DNA of 64,000 bases from Pseudobutyrivibrio sp. (GCA_017557435.1 JAFYYR010000028.1:62001-126000); one strand, 5' to 3'. Counted from the first letter of the stretch, positions 43,499-53,094 are shown. Notes: generated by a model not told the origin, from the sequence alone. Numbers and translations are program-made.

Positions 43499-45874
43499 TT
43501 ACTTATTATACTTATCCTTACGGAACAATCCATAAAGGATTACGCAGATACCTGCAATACCGAAGATTGTACCAAATGTGAAGCCCTCGCCTGTGAAGAC
43601 CTTACCAACCTGGTAGATGATAAGTCCGATTACCCATGCGAATCCACACTGATATCCGATAGCTCTCCAGAACCACTTGATATTGTTCATCTCACGCTTG
43701 ATTGCACCCATAGCCGCGAAACATGGAGCGCAAAGAAGGTTGAATGCAAGGAATGCAAAACCTGATGCATTTGTAAATGCAGCACGCATTGTCTCATAAA
43801 CATCACCAGATGCACCGTAGATAATAGCAAGTGTACCTACGATATTCTCCTTTGCAACAAGACCTGTGATTGAAGCAACTGTTGCCTCCCAATCGCCAAA
43901 TCCAAGAGGAATGAAGATCCAAGCAAGGCATCTACCAATTGTTGCAAGAATTGAGTGATCAATCTGGTCCTCTTCAAGCATTGTAAATGCACCATCAACA
44001 ACACCGAAGAATGTACAGAACCAAACTACGATTGTTGAAAGTAAGATAATTGTACCAGCCTTTTTAATAAATGACCAGCCACGCTCCCACATGCTACGAA
44101 GAACATTGCCAAGTGTTGGCCAGTGGTAAGCTGGAAGCTCCATAACAAATGGTGCTGGGTCGCCAGCGAACATCTTTGTCTTCTTAAGCATGATTCCTGA
44201 AGTAATGATAGCAAATATTCCAAGGAAATATGCTGATGGAGCAACCCATGAAGCGCCACCGAAGATAGCACCAGCTACCATTGCGATAAATGGAAGCTTA
44301 GCTCCACATGGAATAAATGTTGTTGTCATGATTGTCATCTTACGGTCTCTATCATTCTCGATTGTACGAGATGCCATGATACCTGGGATACCACAACCTG
44401 TACCGATAAGCATTGGAATAAATGACTTACCAGAAAGACCAAACTTTCTGAAGATACGGTCCATGATAAATGCAACTCTGGCCATGTAACCACATGCTTC
44501 AAGGAATGCAAGGAAGATAAACAGGATGAGAATCTGTGGAACGAAACCAAGTACTGCACCAACACCGGCTACAATACCGTCAAGGATAAGACCCTTAACC
44601 ACATCGTTACATCCGATTGCATCAAGACCTGCCTCTACAAATACAGGAACACCTGGAACCCATACACCATAATCTGCTGGGTCTGGCTCCTCATTTGCCT
44701 CAACATAAGCCTTAGCTGCTGCATAATCATCAAGACTAGCTGTCTCGTAATCAACAGCTGCAGTCTCCTCATCCTCTACTGGATATTCAAAATCGCCAGT
44801 AGGCTCTGAGCCGTTTTCCTCTACATATAAATCGTATCCATCTACAATAAGCTGATTTGCTGTAAACTCATCAGCTGCATCTGTGTAATCGCTAGAACCG
44901 ACAGCAAATAAATGCCATCCATCGCCAAACACACCATCATTTGCCCAGTCAGTAGCCCATGTACCAACTGTTGTAACTGAAATGTAGTATACAAGCCACA
45001 TAACTACTGCAAATATTGGAAGTGCAAGCCATCTGTTTGTAACTACTCTATCGATCTTGTCTGAAATTGTAAGACCCTTAGCAGCCTTCTTAACACAATC
45101 ATTGATAATTGTGCCAATGTAATTGTATCTCTCACCTGTGATGATTGACTCTGCATCATCATCAAGCTCCTTCTCGCAAGAAGCAATATCCTTTTCGATA
45201 TGATCAATTACATCTGAAGAAAGACCAAGCTTCTCCTGAATCTTTTCGTCTCTCTCAAATAACTTAATTGAATACCATCTCTGAACATTCTCGTCCTCGA
45301 TGCCATGTAAGCAAAGCTCCTCAATATGAGCAAATGCATGCTCAACAGAACCATTAAATCTATGTTTTGGAGACTGTGGCTTAGCTTCCTTAGCTGCCTT
45401 AACTGCTGCATCAACGATGTCCTTAAGACCTCTGTTCTTAAGAGCAGAGATTTCGATTACAGGAACGCCAATCTCCTCTGAAAGCTTCTTTGTATTAATT
45501 TTATCGCCATTTTTCTCAACTACATCCATCATGTTGATAGCGATAACTACTGGAATACCAAGCTCAACAATCTGAGTTGTAAGATAGAGATTTCGCTCAA
45601 GGTTTGTACCATCAATAACATTGATGATTGCCTCAGGCTTCTCATCGATAAGATAATTTCTAGATACAACTTCTTCCAAAGTGTATGGAGAAAGAGAATA
45701 AATACCTGGAAGGTCAACGATTTTAACTTCCTTGTCTCCCTTATATTTTCCCTCTTTATACTCTACAGTAACACCTGGCCAGTTACCCACAAACTGGTTT
45801 GATCCAGTAAGGGCATTAAATAATGTTGTTTTACCGCAGTTTGGATTACCTGCTAACGCAATTCTTATTCCCAC
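43499..45874 (-). CDS. feoB: Ferrous iron transport protein B
   Basis: The 791-residue protein has an N-terminal G domain: GNPNCGKTTLFN (G1), a DLPGIYSL switch (G3) and NMMD (G4). A helical linker domain and the membrane core follow, with two Gate motifs (near GFVPQILILFIFLAFLEACGYMARVAF and the second half). It imports Fe2+. The start is GTG, eight bases after AGGAGG. An unusual acidic insert of about 78 residues follows the first membrane helix. It is third in an operon of feoA, feoA, feoB and a Cys-rich small protein gene. Confidence 0.97.
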   Translation of the reverse strand: MGIRIALAGNPNCGKTTLFNALTGSNQFVGNWPGVTVEYKEGKYKGDKEVKIVDLPGIYSLSPYTLEEVVSRNYLIDEKPEAIINVIDGTNLERNLYLTTQIVELGIPVVIAINMMDVVEKNGDKINTKKLSEEIGVPVIEISALKNRGLKDIVDAAVKAAKEAKPQSPKHRFNGSVEHAFAHIEELCLHGIEDENVQRWYSIKLFERDEKIQEKLGLSSDVIDHIEKDIASCEKELDDDAESIITGERYNYIGTIINDCVKKAAKGLTISDKIDRVVTNRWLALPIFAVVMWLVYYISVTTVGTWATDWANDGVFGDGWHLFAVGSSDYTDAADEFTANQLIVDGYDLYVEENGSEPTGDFEYPVEDEETAAVDYETASLDDYAAAKAYVEANEEPDPADYGVWVPGVPVFVEAGLDAIGCNDVVKGLILDGIVAGVGAVLGFVPQILILFIFLAFLEACGYMARVAFIMDRIFRKFGLSGKSFIPMLIGTGCGIPGIMASRTIENDRDRKMTIMTTTFIPCGAKLPFIAMVAGAIFGGASWVAPSAYFLGIFAIITSGIMLKKTKMFAGDPAPFVMELPAYHWPTLGNVLRSMWERGWSFIKKAGTIILLSTIVVWFCTFFGVVDGAFTMLEEDQIDHSILATIGRCLAWIFIPLGFGDWEATVASITGLVAKENIVGTLAIIYGASGDVYETMRAAFTNASGFAFLAFNLLCAPCFAAMGAIKREMNNIKWFWRAIGYQCGFAWVIGLIIYQVGKVFTGEGFTFGTIFGIAGICVILYGLFRKDKYNK

Positions 45875-45886
45875 TTTTCTTTCCTC

Positions 45887-46105
45887 CTACTCTACTTCAA
45901 TCATCTCAGCATCAGCCTTACGTACTGAGAGCTCGTAACCTCTAACTGTTACCTCTACAGGATCTCCAAGTGGTGCAACCTTGCGAACAAAAATCTCTAC
46001 GCCCTTTGTGATTCCCATGTCCATAATTCTGCGCTTTACAGCGCCTTCGCCGCAAACTTTTACAACTTTTGCGGTATCGCCGGTCTTAACATCTTTCAGT
46101 GTCAT
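45887..46105 (-). CDS. feoA: Ferrous iron transport protein A (second copy)
   Basis: The 72-residue SH3-like domain protein has MTLKDVKTGDTAKVVKVCGEGAVKRRIMDMGITKG followed by PLGDPVEVTVRGYELSVRK, the FeoA pattern. FeoA is a small cytoplasmic partner of FeoB. It lies 12 bp upstream of feoB and 13 bp downstream of the other feoA, with a GGAG site. Confidence 0.95.
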   Translation of the reverse strand: MTLKDVKTGDTAKVVKVCGEGAVKRRIMDMGITKGVEIFVRKVAPLGDPVEVTVRGYELSVRKADAEMIEVE

Positions 46106-46118
46106 AATTTTTTCTCCT

Positions 46119-46331
46119 TTATACCATTATCTTCTGAGCTAGCTGCTTATCTACAGCCACTCTAGATTCCTTAACATTAACAATGAGATTGCCTCCAATC
46201 TCACTTACTACGGTGACATAGCTTCCCGGAACGAAGCCAAGCTCCTGTAAATGGCGCTTAACAACTTCGCTACCACCGATTCTTTTTATCATTTGTTCTT
46301 CACCTGCTGGTGCTACAACTAATGGCATCAT
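46119..46331 (-). CDS. feoA: FeoA-domain protein (first copy)
   Basis: The 70-residue protein has the same fold as its neighbour: MIKRIGGSEVVKRHLQELGFVPGSYVTVVSEIGGNLIVNVKESRVAVDK. It differs strongly in sequence, so the two copies may have separate partners. It starts at ATG 46331 after a GAGG site and is first in the operon. An operator-like region lies in the leader. Confidence 0.9.
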   Translation of the reverse strand: MMPLVVAPAGEEQMIKRIGGSEVVKRHLQELGFVPGSYVTVVSEIGGNLIVNVKESRVAVDKQLAQKIMV

Positions 46332-46363
46332 TCTCTAACCTCGATTTCATTAATATAATCTGT

Positions 46364-46416
46364 GTTAGTACCTTCTAACGCACATATAATATACCACCTT
46401 CTAACTACAGTTGCAA
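46364..46416 (-). promoter_or_regulatory. feo promoter with DtxR-like repeats
   Basis: On the minus strand, TTGCAA (46416-46411) and TATATT (46393-46388) are 17 bases apart. The ten-base word GTTAGAAGGT occurs twice, inside the spacer (46405-46396) and just downstream of the start site (46379-46370). The second forms GTTAG-N6-CTAAC (46364-46379). This resembles DtxR/IdeR-type iron boxes. Repression by iron is inferred. Confidence 0.6.
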
Positions 46417-46489
46417 GCGACTAACCAAAGTTTCACACTTTTCATTTTTTGTGGGATAAACTAACTTAATACCTCCAATTAACGCCCAA

Positions 46490-46525
46490 TAAAAAAACAG
46501 CACCGTCATTAACTGACGATGCTGT
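46490..46525 (-). terminator. Terminator of arcC
   Basis: On the minus strand, ACAGCATCGTCA pairs with TGACGGTGCTGT, with one G-U or mismatch, and TTTTTTTATT follows. Confidence 0.85.
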
Positions 46526-46540
46526 CATATATCAATTTAA

Positions 46541-47473
46541 TTATTTACCAATCATTGTACCTGTCTGGCCTCCGACTGCATTGCCAGCGTCAGAAAGCTT
46601 AGTAATAAGTACCTTTCTAATTGCTGAGTCGCCGATGTACTCAATAGCTGCCTGAATCTTTGGAGCCATATCTGTAGCGCCAAACTCTCCTGCCTCTAGC
46701 ATCTTCTTAGCCTCTGAAACAGAGAGATAATCAAGTGGCTCCTCATTAGCTTTGCCGAAATTCTTGCAAACCTTGGTAACTGAAGTAAGAATTACAAGCA
46801 TATCAGCATCAAGCTCTGATGCAAGAAGTCCTGCTGCTGTATCCTTTTCAACTACTGCAGAAGCGCCCTTTAATTTATTATCCTGCGAGAGAACTGGGAT
46901 ACCGCCACCACCTGCAGCAATAACAACCTGGTCTGCATCACAGAGAGCCTTAATAGCGTCGATTTCAACAATCTCCATTGGCTTAGGAGCTGCAACAATA
47001 CGACGGTAACCACCCTCTACCTTAACTGTGTGATTGCCCTTAGCCTCCTCAGCCTCTGCCTCCTCAGCTGTCATAACACGGCCGATGATTTTAGTAGGCT
47101 TGTAGAATGCCTCATCATAAGGATCAACTGTCACCTGAGTAAGAACAGTAGATACTGGCTTGTAAATTCCTCTGCCAACCAACTCTGAGCGAATAGCCTG
47201 CTGTAAATCGTATCCAATGTAACCCTGGCTCATTGCAGAACAAACTGACATAGGAGTAGGTGTGTAATCTGGGTGATTCTGATAAAACTCTGAAAGTGCT
47301 GTGTGAATCATGCCAACCTGTGGTCCATTACTGTGTGTGATAACCACCTGATAATCCTGCTTAATAAATTCTGCTACTGCAACAGCTGTACGCTTTGTAG
47401 CGTTCCACTGCTCTAATACAGTTGTGCCAAGTGCATCATGTCCAAGTGCAATAACTATTCTCTTCTTGCTCAT
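46541..47473 (-). CDS. arcC: Carbamate kinase
   Basis: The 310-residue amino acid kinase makes ATP and carbamate from carbamoyl phosphate and ADP, or the reverse. Motifs are IALGHDALGT (N-terminal Gly-rich loop), THSNGPQVG, AAGGGGIPV and DKDTAAGLLASEL-type (VEKDTAAGLLA), with DMAPKIQAA near the C-terminus. The length is usual. The arginine deiminase partners arcA and arcB are not adjacent, so it may serve another carbamoyl phosphate route, for example purine, allantoin or agmatine breakdown. The start ATG has a GGAGG-type site. Confidence 0.95.
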   Translation of the reverse strand: MSKKRIVIALGHDALGTTVLEQWNATKRTAVAVAEFIKQDYQVVITHSNGPQVGMIHTALSEFYQNHPDYTPTPMSVCSAMSQGYIGYDLQQAIRSELVGRGIYKPVSTVLTQVTVDPYDEAFYKPTKIIGRVMTAEEAEAEEAKGNHTVKVEGGYRRIVAAPKPMEIVEIDAIKALCDADQVVIAAGGGGIPVLSQDNKLKGASAVVEKDTAAGLLASELDADMLVILTSVTKVCKNFGKANEEPLDYLSVSEAKKMLEAGEFGATDMAPKIQAAIEYIGDSAIRKVLITKLSDAGNAVGGQTGTMIGK

Positions 47474-47578
47474 GTCTTTCCTCCCTATGTTGCCTTATGC
47501 TTTTATATAGTTAGTTTACCATATTTGCCTCTCTATAAAAATGCAATTACCGAATAAATAGGCGAATATTTTAACTGA

Positions 47579-48022
47579 CTAATATCTTCTTGAGCCCCTT
47601 CTATTTCCTGATATAGCAAGCATAATAAGTGTAGCAAGTGCCACTCCTACAAAATCAATCCAAATATCTCTAATCTCGCCAGAACGTCCCACTACAAATA
47701 GCTGTATTGTCTCATCAATAAATGCCACAAATAGCCCCACTAACACTGGAACTGAAAGCCTCTTAATGAATCCTCGCAAATAGGAAATAAACTCACCGCA
47801 CAGCAAAAATCCAAGTATAAAATACTCCATAAAATGAGCCGATTTTCTAAGGATAAACATCCCTGCCTCATTATCAAATATAGCAGGTAAATATTTAATT
47901 AAGAAATCCAGGAAATATCCACTTTCCTGTTCTGACACAACTGCCGGCTGCAAGCTATGTCCCCAAATCAAACAAAGCCACAGGGCAATAACAATTCTAA
48001 TAACTATTTTCTTCTTATTCAT
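47579..48022 (-). CDS. VanZ-family membrane protein
   Basis: The 147-residue protein has about four helices. It has the VanZ marks IVIALWLCLIWGHSLQP near the N-terminus, RKSAHFMEYFILGFLL, and GLFVAFIDETIQLFVVGRSGEIRDIWIDFVG. VanZ relatives are mostly of unknown function; the founding member affects teicoplanin resistance. The ribosome binding site is weak. The gene stands alone between arcC and two membrane protein genes. Confidence 0.88.
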   Translation of the reverse strand: MNKKKIVIRIVIALWLCLIWGHSLQPAVVSEQESGYFLDFLIKYLPAIFDNEAGMFILRKSAHFMEYFILGFLLCGEFISYLRGFIKRLSVPVLVGLFVAFIDETIQLFVVGRSGEIRDIWIDFVGVALATLIMLAISGNRRGSRRY

Positions 48023-48076
48023 AGATGGTATTGTACCATACCTATTTTGTTTCTAGGAGGATATTTATGAAATAAA

Positions 48077-48886
48077 TCAATTTGAATAATCAAACACCAC
48101 ATAATCTATGTAATTGCCATCAGCATCATATATTGGGTAGACACCAAATCCTAAATCATCCAGCCTTGCATTTTCGAGGGTGCATTTTGATATAAGAAAA
48201 TCACAAGTACCGCAAGTATCAATGAAATATTTACATGCATCTGTTATATCCCTTGGACTATCCTTCGCTATTGCAAAATAATGTCCGTAATTTTCCGCAG
48301 CTTGAAATTGCTCATTATTTACTTTTACGAATTCCAAATTATACTTTACATCAAGTTGCGAATATATCTCACTTAACAACTTTTTATATGTATCCTGTTC
48401 ATACTCATTTTTTGTAAGAACAATTAAATGATGATAATAAGATTTACTATCATTTTCAGCCTTATAATTCTCATAAGTTTTTACTTTAGATGTAATTAAT
48501 TCTAAATCGTATAATTCACTAGCTTCATCTATTAGCCAGTAATCAGTTATACCATTTTTGTCTAATACTGTTGCTATTTTATTTAATATTTCTTCGCTAT
48601 AGTAGCAATGGCAATAGCTTTCCTCTTCAATTAATCCTACGCCATTGCATCTACCAGTAAAATCTACTCCTTCCGTAGTTGTACCTTCAAAATATCTTAT
48701 CCCAGGTGCTGTTTTAGAATCATAGAAGTCAGACATTTCTATTTCTTTGACCACCGCTCCATACTTTAAATATAATGATAAGCCCACTGTTAATTTGCAA
48801 AATCTTTTATTAAATACTATTACAAAAAGAATTAACGATGTCACCAATATTAATATAACTTTCTTTATTATCTCTTTTCTATTCAT
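48077..48886 (-). CDS. Hypothetical membrane-anchored protein
   Basis: The 269-residue protein has one N-terminal transmembrane helix (VILILVTSLILFVIVF), so the rest is probably outside. The extracellular part is mixed alpha/beta with several Cys residues (CNGVG, CHCYY, CKYFIDTCGTCDF). No family is recognised. It starts four bases after the stop of the upstream gene on the same strand and has a weak site, so it is probably translationally coupled to it. Confidence 0.55.
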   Translation of the reverse strand: MNRKEIIKKVILILVTSLILFVIVFNKRFCKLTVGLSLYLKYGAVVKEIEMSDFYDSKTAPGIRYFEGTTTEGVDFTGRCNGVGLIEEESYCHCYYSEEILNKIATVLDKNGITDYWLIDEASELYDLELITSKVKTYENYKAENDSKSYYHHLIVLTKNEYEQDTYKKLLSEIYSQLDVKYNLEFVKVNNEQFQAAENYGHYFAIAKDSPRDITDACKYFIDTCGTCDFLISKCTLENARLDDLGFGVYPIYDADGNYIDYVVFDYSN

Positions 48887-48890
48887 ACTA

Positions 48891-49721
48891 TTAATATCTT
48901 TCTATTATTTCTGCATCCGACAAATCAATGTAATCATTTGCATAAATACGAAAATCATCCGTACAACAACCGATTTCCAGTGGATTAAAGTATCCCCGTA
49001 CTTTAACTTTATCTAATACTTCAAATGTCTGATCCGGGGCAAAACTCACTGCTACCATATGGTCCTCACTAAGTTCATTCTCGTCCCTAAGATAATAATT
49101 GCCCTGGTATTCAATTATTGTACCGGATACAGTATTAACTGAAGTGCTTGTATAAACATTTGCCTTTTCTATTGTTTCAGAAACACTTTGAACTGAATCT
49201 AATTCCTCTTCATCATTTTCAATAATTTTAATATTAGGAGTCCCTCTCCAACGTTCATAATACATCTCATATTTGGTTATCGCTGTCCTAGGTGAACCGA
49301 ATCGAAAACTTCCTTCCACTAGCACTTTATCTCCAATATCAAATTCTTTTGGTGAACAGAACACTCTAATTTGCTGATTTACTGGAGTATCCATTGCATC
49401 TGCAATAATTATAGAATTATCAGAGTTTCCTTTTTCTATAACATCCACCACAATACCTATTACACTCGCTTCCTCTTTATAATCGTAATACTCTCTTCCT
49501 GCATTAGTATATTTTTTGTATTCTTCAACTGTAAACTCATTTTCACTCTTTTCGCTTATCTTCTGAAACTCTTCTTCTGTATATGCTATTTCTGTTTTAT
49601 TATTATCTATAGACTTTTTATACTCTAGTTCCATATCAAAGCTCTTTAGCACAAACACTGCTATAAATATTAAAAGAATGATTAATCCAATTTTGTTACT
49701 TTCCTTGTCATATTCAACCAT
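48891..49721 (-). CDS. Hypothetical membrane-anchored protein with two OB-like modules
   Basis: ATG 49721 is chosen, with GGGAG upstream; the open frame has a TTG six codons earlier. The 276-residue protein has a short tail, one transmembrane helix (IGLIILLIFIAVFVLKSF) and two similar beta modules, each ending in a DKVLVEGSF or DKVKVRGYF strand. That suggests a duplicated OB-like fold similar to tRNA_anti-like domains. It is followed immediately by the 48077 gene. The function is unknown. Confidence 0.58.
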   Translation of the reverse strand: MVEYDKESNKIGLIILLIFIAVFVLKSFDMELEYKKSIDNNKTEIAYTEEEFQKISEKSENEFTVEEYKKYTNAGREYYDYKEEASVIGIVVDVIEKGNSDNSIIIADAMDTPVNQQIRVFCSPKEFDIGDKVLVEGSFRFGSPRTAITKYEMYYERWRGTPNIKIIENDEEELDSVQSVSETIEKANVYTSTSVNTVSGTIIEYQGNYYLRDENELSEDHMVAVSFAPDQTFEVLDKVKVRGYFNPLEIGCCTDDFRIYANDYIDLSDAEIIERY

Positions 49722-49838
49722 CTTTTTTCTCCCTAACAATACAGTTCAATTTATTCCGACGCCGAATAATGATCCGGCTTCCGCACAGTAGTAATATACT
49801 ACTCTATAACTCTCTAGTCAACCTTATTTCTCCTTAAA

Positions 49839-49874
49839 CAAAAAAAGAGTGAAGCCAACAAACTGGCTTCACTC
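49839..49874 (-). terminator. Terminator of the HtrA gene
   Basis: GAGTGAAGCC and GGCTTCACTC pair perfectly (10 bp) around a loop, followed on the minus strand by TTTTTTTG. Confidence 0.92.
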
Positions 49875-49883
49875 AATTATGTT

Positions 49884-51194
49884 TTATCTTACGTCTCCTG
49901 CCTTGTGGGTAAGAGTAACATCTACTGTCTCTTCTTTGTAATTGTCGGATTCCTTGGCCACTGTAACCTTTACTGTGGTACCTGCAGGCAAGTACTTCAT
50001 TATGTTGTCTATGGTGCTAAATGAAGTAACTGTACGTCCGTTGAAAGATGTGATTACATCTTTTTCTTTAATACCTGCTGCCTCAGCACCAGAATCTTTT
50101 GCAACCTTTACTACGTATACCCCAAGAGGCACATCGTATTTTTCAGCATCCTCCGCTGTAACATCATATCCTGCTATTCCAAAATAAGATGCATCAAGCT
50201 CAGATACTTCTTCATTGTCTATCATCTGCTGGATGATATCCCATGCAAAGGAAATAGGAATAGCATAGCCCATGCCCTCTGTACGTGTATCAACAAGCTT
50301 TACTGAAACGATACCAATTACCTCGCCCTTAGCATTTAAAAGAGCGCCACCTGAATTACCAGGATTAACTGCTGCATCTGTCTGAATGAGCTTATTGGTA
50401 ACTACATTACCAGACTCATCGCTGACAGAAACCTCTCTATCCTTGGCAGATACAATACCTGTAGTAACTGATGTACCATATCCCATGGCATTACCAATTA
50501 CTATAGCAAACTCTCCAACATCTACCTTTTCAGAATCACCTAGTGTGGCAATCTTGATAGTTGAAAGTGTCTTTTCTGGAATCTTCTTAACAGGAACTGA
50601 AACAACTGCTAAATCACATGAAGAGTCTGTACCCTTAATAGTACCCTCAACTGCCTCGCCATCGCTAAATGTAATAGTAAGAGTCTCTGCTCCTGTTACT
50701 ACGTGATTATTAGTAGCGATGTAGATGTTCTTATCGTCCTGTGAAATTATTATTCCTGAACCAGCCTGATTAACCTCCTGCTGGTATGTACCAAAGAATG
50801 TCTGATACTCAACTAGGCCTACATTTGTTACCTGAACTATCGCTGGCAATACATTGCCTGTAATATCAGATACATCAGTAGCAATGTCTATATTGCTGAC
50901 AGTTGTGGCTCCTTCTGTTGTATCTGTACTAGTAACCGGTCCAGATTCATCTCCAGCAGCCTGTGTCTGCTTAATCTCCACATCTCTGCCAAACATCTTA
51001 TGAGAAACGGTAATAACAGACTCAAATGTAATGCCTGCAATCAATCCGAATACAAGTGCTATTAATGCAGTCTGTCCGACTTTACTCAAAAAAGTCTTTT
51101 GCTTTTTAGGCTTCTTAGGCTGTCTACCATCATCATATGGAGTCCACTGATAAAATGATTCGCCCTGTCCCTGATTATTATACATGTCACTCAT
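49884..51194 (-). CDS. HtrA/DegP-type serine protease with PDZ domain
   Basis: ATG 51194 has a GGAGG site; an upstream ATG seven codons earlier is unlikely. The 436-residue protein has an N-terminal cytoplasmic tail, a transmembrane helix (ALIALVFGLIAGITFE), and a trypsin-like domain with His in ATNNHVV, Asp in SSCDLAVV and Ser in NPGNSGGALL. A C-terminal PDZ domain (GVYVVKVAKDSGAEAAGIKEKDVITSFNG) follows. Such proteases degrade or refold damaged secreted proteins at the cell surface. It follows glmS on the same strand by 67 bp. Confidence 0.94.
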   Translation of the reverse strand: MSDMYNNQGQGESFYQWTPYDDGRQPKKPKKQKTFLSKVGQTALIALVFGLIAGITFESVITVSHKMFGRDVEIKQTQAAGDESGPVTSTDTTEGATTVSNIDIATDVSDITGNVLPAIVQVTNVGLVEYQTFFGTYQQEVNQAGSGIIISQDDKNIYIATNNHVVTGAETLTITFSDGEAVEGTIKGTDSSCDLAVVSVPVKKIPEKTLSTIKIATLGDSEKVDVGEFAIVIGNAMGYGTSVTTGIVSAKDREVSVSDESGNVVTNKLIQTDAAVNPGNSGGALLNAKGEVIGIVSVKLVDTRTEGMGYAIPISFAWDIIQQMIDNEEVSELDASYFGIAGYDVTAEDAEKYDVPLGVYVVKVAKDSGAEAAGIKEKDVITSFNGRTVTSFSTIDNIMKYLPAGTTVKVTVAKESDNYKEETVDVTLTHKAGDVR

Positions 51195-51261
51195 AAACTC
51201 GCCTCCATTTCGCATGTACTAAGCGTAGTGTAAGACCATAATGTGACGTTTAGGTGATAAT

Positions 51262-53094
51262 TTATTCAACAGTAACTGATTTTGCTAAGTTTCTTGGGTG
51301 ATCAACATCGTAACCCTTGCCAACTGATACATAGTAACCAAACAACTGCAATGGAATAATTGCAAGTGAGTTAGTAAAGTATCTGTTAGTCTGAGGAATG
51401 TACATAACATAATCAGCAACATCCTCAATATCCTCATTACCAACTGTAGTAACTGCAAGGATAAATGCTCCACGTGTCTTGCACTCAACAATATTAGATA
51501 CTGTCTTTGGATATACACTATCCTGAGTAGCTACTGCTGCAACAAGAGTACCCTCCTCGATAAGAGAAATTGTACCGTGCTTAAGCTCACCAGCTGCATA
51601 AGCCTCTGAGTGAATATATGAAATCTCCTTGAGCTTAAGTGAACCCTCCATTGAAATAGCGTAGTCAATACCACGACCAATGAAGAATACGTCCTTAGCT
51701 GCAACGAATCTATTAGCAAACTTCTGAATGCGCTCTTTGTTGCCAAGAAGCATCTCAATCTGCTCTGGAAGCTTCTTAAGATCCTTGATAAGCTCCTTCA
51801 TCTCCTCCTCGCCAAGAAGACCTCTAACCTCTGCAAACTTCATTGCAAGTAAGTAGAATGCAATAAGCTGTGCTGAGTAAGCCTTAGTTGTGGCAACTGA
51901 AATTTCAGGACCTGCCCAAGTGTACATAACCTTTTCTGACTCACGAGCGATAGATGAACCTACAACATTTACAATTGCAAGTGTCATGTTGCCCATTGCG
52001 CGAGCCATACGAACTGCTTCCTTAGTGTCTGCTGTCTCACCTGACTGGCTAACTGCAATAACAAGCTCATTCTCCTGAAGGATTGGGTTGCGATATCTGA
52101 ACTCAGAAGCGATATCTACCTCTACAGGAATGCGAGCCATCTCCTCGAAAACATACTTAGCAGTAACGCCTGTATGATAAGCACTACCACAAGCTACGAT
52201 ACGAATACGAGAGATTGCCTTAATCTCCTCATCACTCATACCAAGCTCCTCGATGTCTACCTTATCATCTTTGATACGAGGGTTAAGTGTATCACGAACA
52301 GTCTTTGGCTCCTCGTGAATCTCTTTAATCATAAAGTGGTCATAGCCACCCTTTTCTGCTGCATCAACATCCCAATCGATTGTCTTAGATTCCTTCTCGA
52401 TTGGCTGACCATCCACATCAAAGAACTCAATAGCATTCTCTGAAAGTCTGGCAATCTCCTCATTCTCGATGAAATAAACTTCACGAGTATATTTAAGAAC
52501 TGCAGGTACATCAGATGCGATTAAGTTGCCATCCTTACCAAGTCCAACGATAAGTGGGCTGTCCTTACGAACTGAATAAATCTGATCTGGAAAATCTGCA
52601 AAAATAATACCAAGTGCGTATGCGCCCTCTACACGGTGCATAACCTTTGTTACACAAGTAAGTGGGTCATTGCCCTGCTTGTAATAGTAATCAAGAAGGT
52701 GTGCAACTACCTCAGTATCTGTCTCTGACTTAAATGAATAACCACGCTTAATAAGCTTATCCTTGAGCTTAGCATAGTTTTCAATAATACCATTGTGAAC
52801 AACGGCGATTGTCTCATCTTCATTTAAATGTGGATGAGCATTTGTCTCACTAGGCTCACCATGTGTAGCCCAACGAGTATGACCGATACCAATAGTACCC
52901 TTCATGCTGTCACCGTCATGAGTCTTCTCACTAAGAAGACGAAGTCGTCCCTTAGCCTTTTCAAACTCAATTTTCTTGCCATCGTAAACAGCCATACCAG
53001 CTGAATCATAACCTCTGTACTCAAGCTTGCTAAGTCCATCAAGCAAAATTGGAGCTGCCTGAGACTTACCAACATAACCTACTATTCCACACAT
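51262..53094 (-). CDS. glmS: Glutamine-fructose-6-phosphate aminotransferase
   Basis: The 610-residue enzyme makes glucosamine 6-phosphate, the entry to UDP-GlcNAc for peptidoglycan and surface glycans. The N-terminal class II glutamine amidotransferase begins with the catalytic cysteine (MCGIVGYVG). Two SIS isomerase domains follow, with IACGSAYHTG, SQSGETADTKEA and GRGIDYAISMEGSLKLKEISYIHSEAYAAGELKHG. The end AKSVTVE is canonical. A glmS ribozyme was looked for in the leader and not seen, so control is by another route. An AGAGG site precedes the ATG. Confidence 0.98.
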   Translation of the reverse strand: MCGIVGYVGKSQAAPILLDGLSKLEYRGYDSAGMAVYDGKKIEFEKAKGRLRLLSEKTHDGDSMKGTIGIGHTRWATHGEPSETNAHPHLNEDETIAVVHNGIIENYAKLKDKLIKRGYSFKSETDTEVVAHLLDYYYKQGNDPLTCVTKVMHRVEGAYALGIIFADFPDQIYSVRKDSPLIVGLGKDGNLIASDVPAVLKYTREVYFIENEEIARLSENAIEFFDVDGQPIEKESKTIDWDVDAAEKGGYDHFMIKEIHEEPKTVRDTLNPRIKDDKVDIEELGMSDEEIKAISRIRIVACGSAYHTGVTAKYVFEEMARIPVEVDIASEFRYRNPILQENELVIAVSQSGETADTKEAVRMARAMGNMTLAIVNVVGSSIARESEKVMYTWAGPEISVATTKAYSAQLIAFYLLAMKFAEVRGLLGEEEMKELIKDLKKLPEQIEMLLGNKERIQKFANRFVAAKDVFFIGRGIDYAISMEGSLKLKEISYIHSEAYAAGELKHGTISLIEEGTLVAAVATQDSVYPKTVSNIVECKTRGAFILAVTTVGNEDIEDVADYVMYIPQTNRYFTNSLAIIPLQLFGYYVSVGKGYDVDHPRNLAKSVTVE

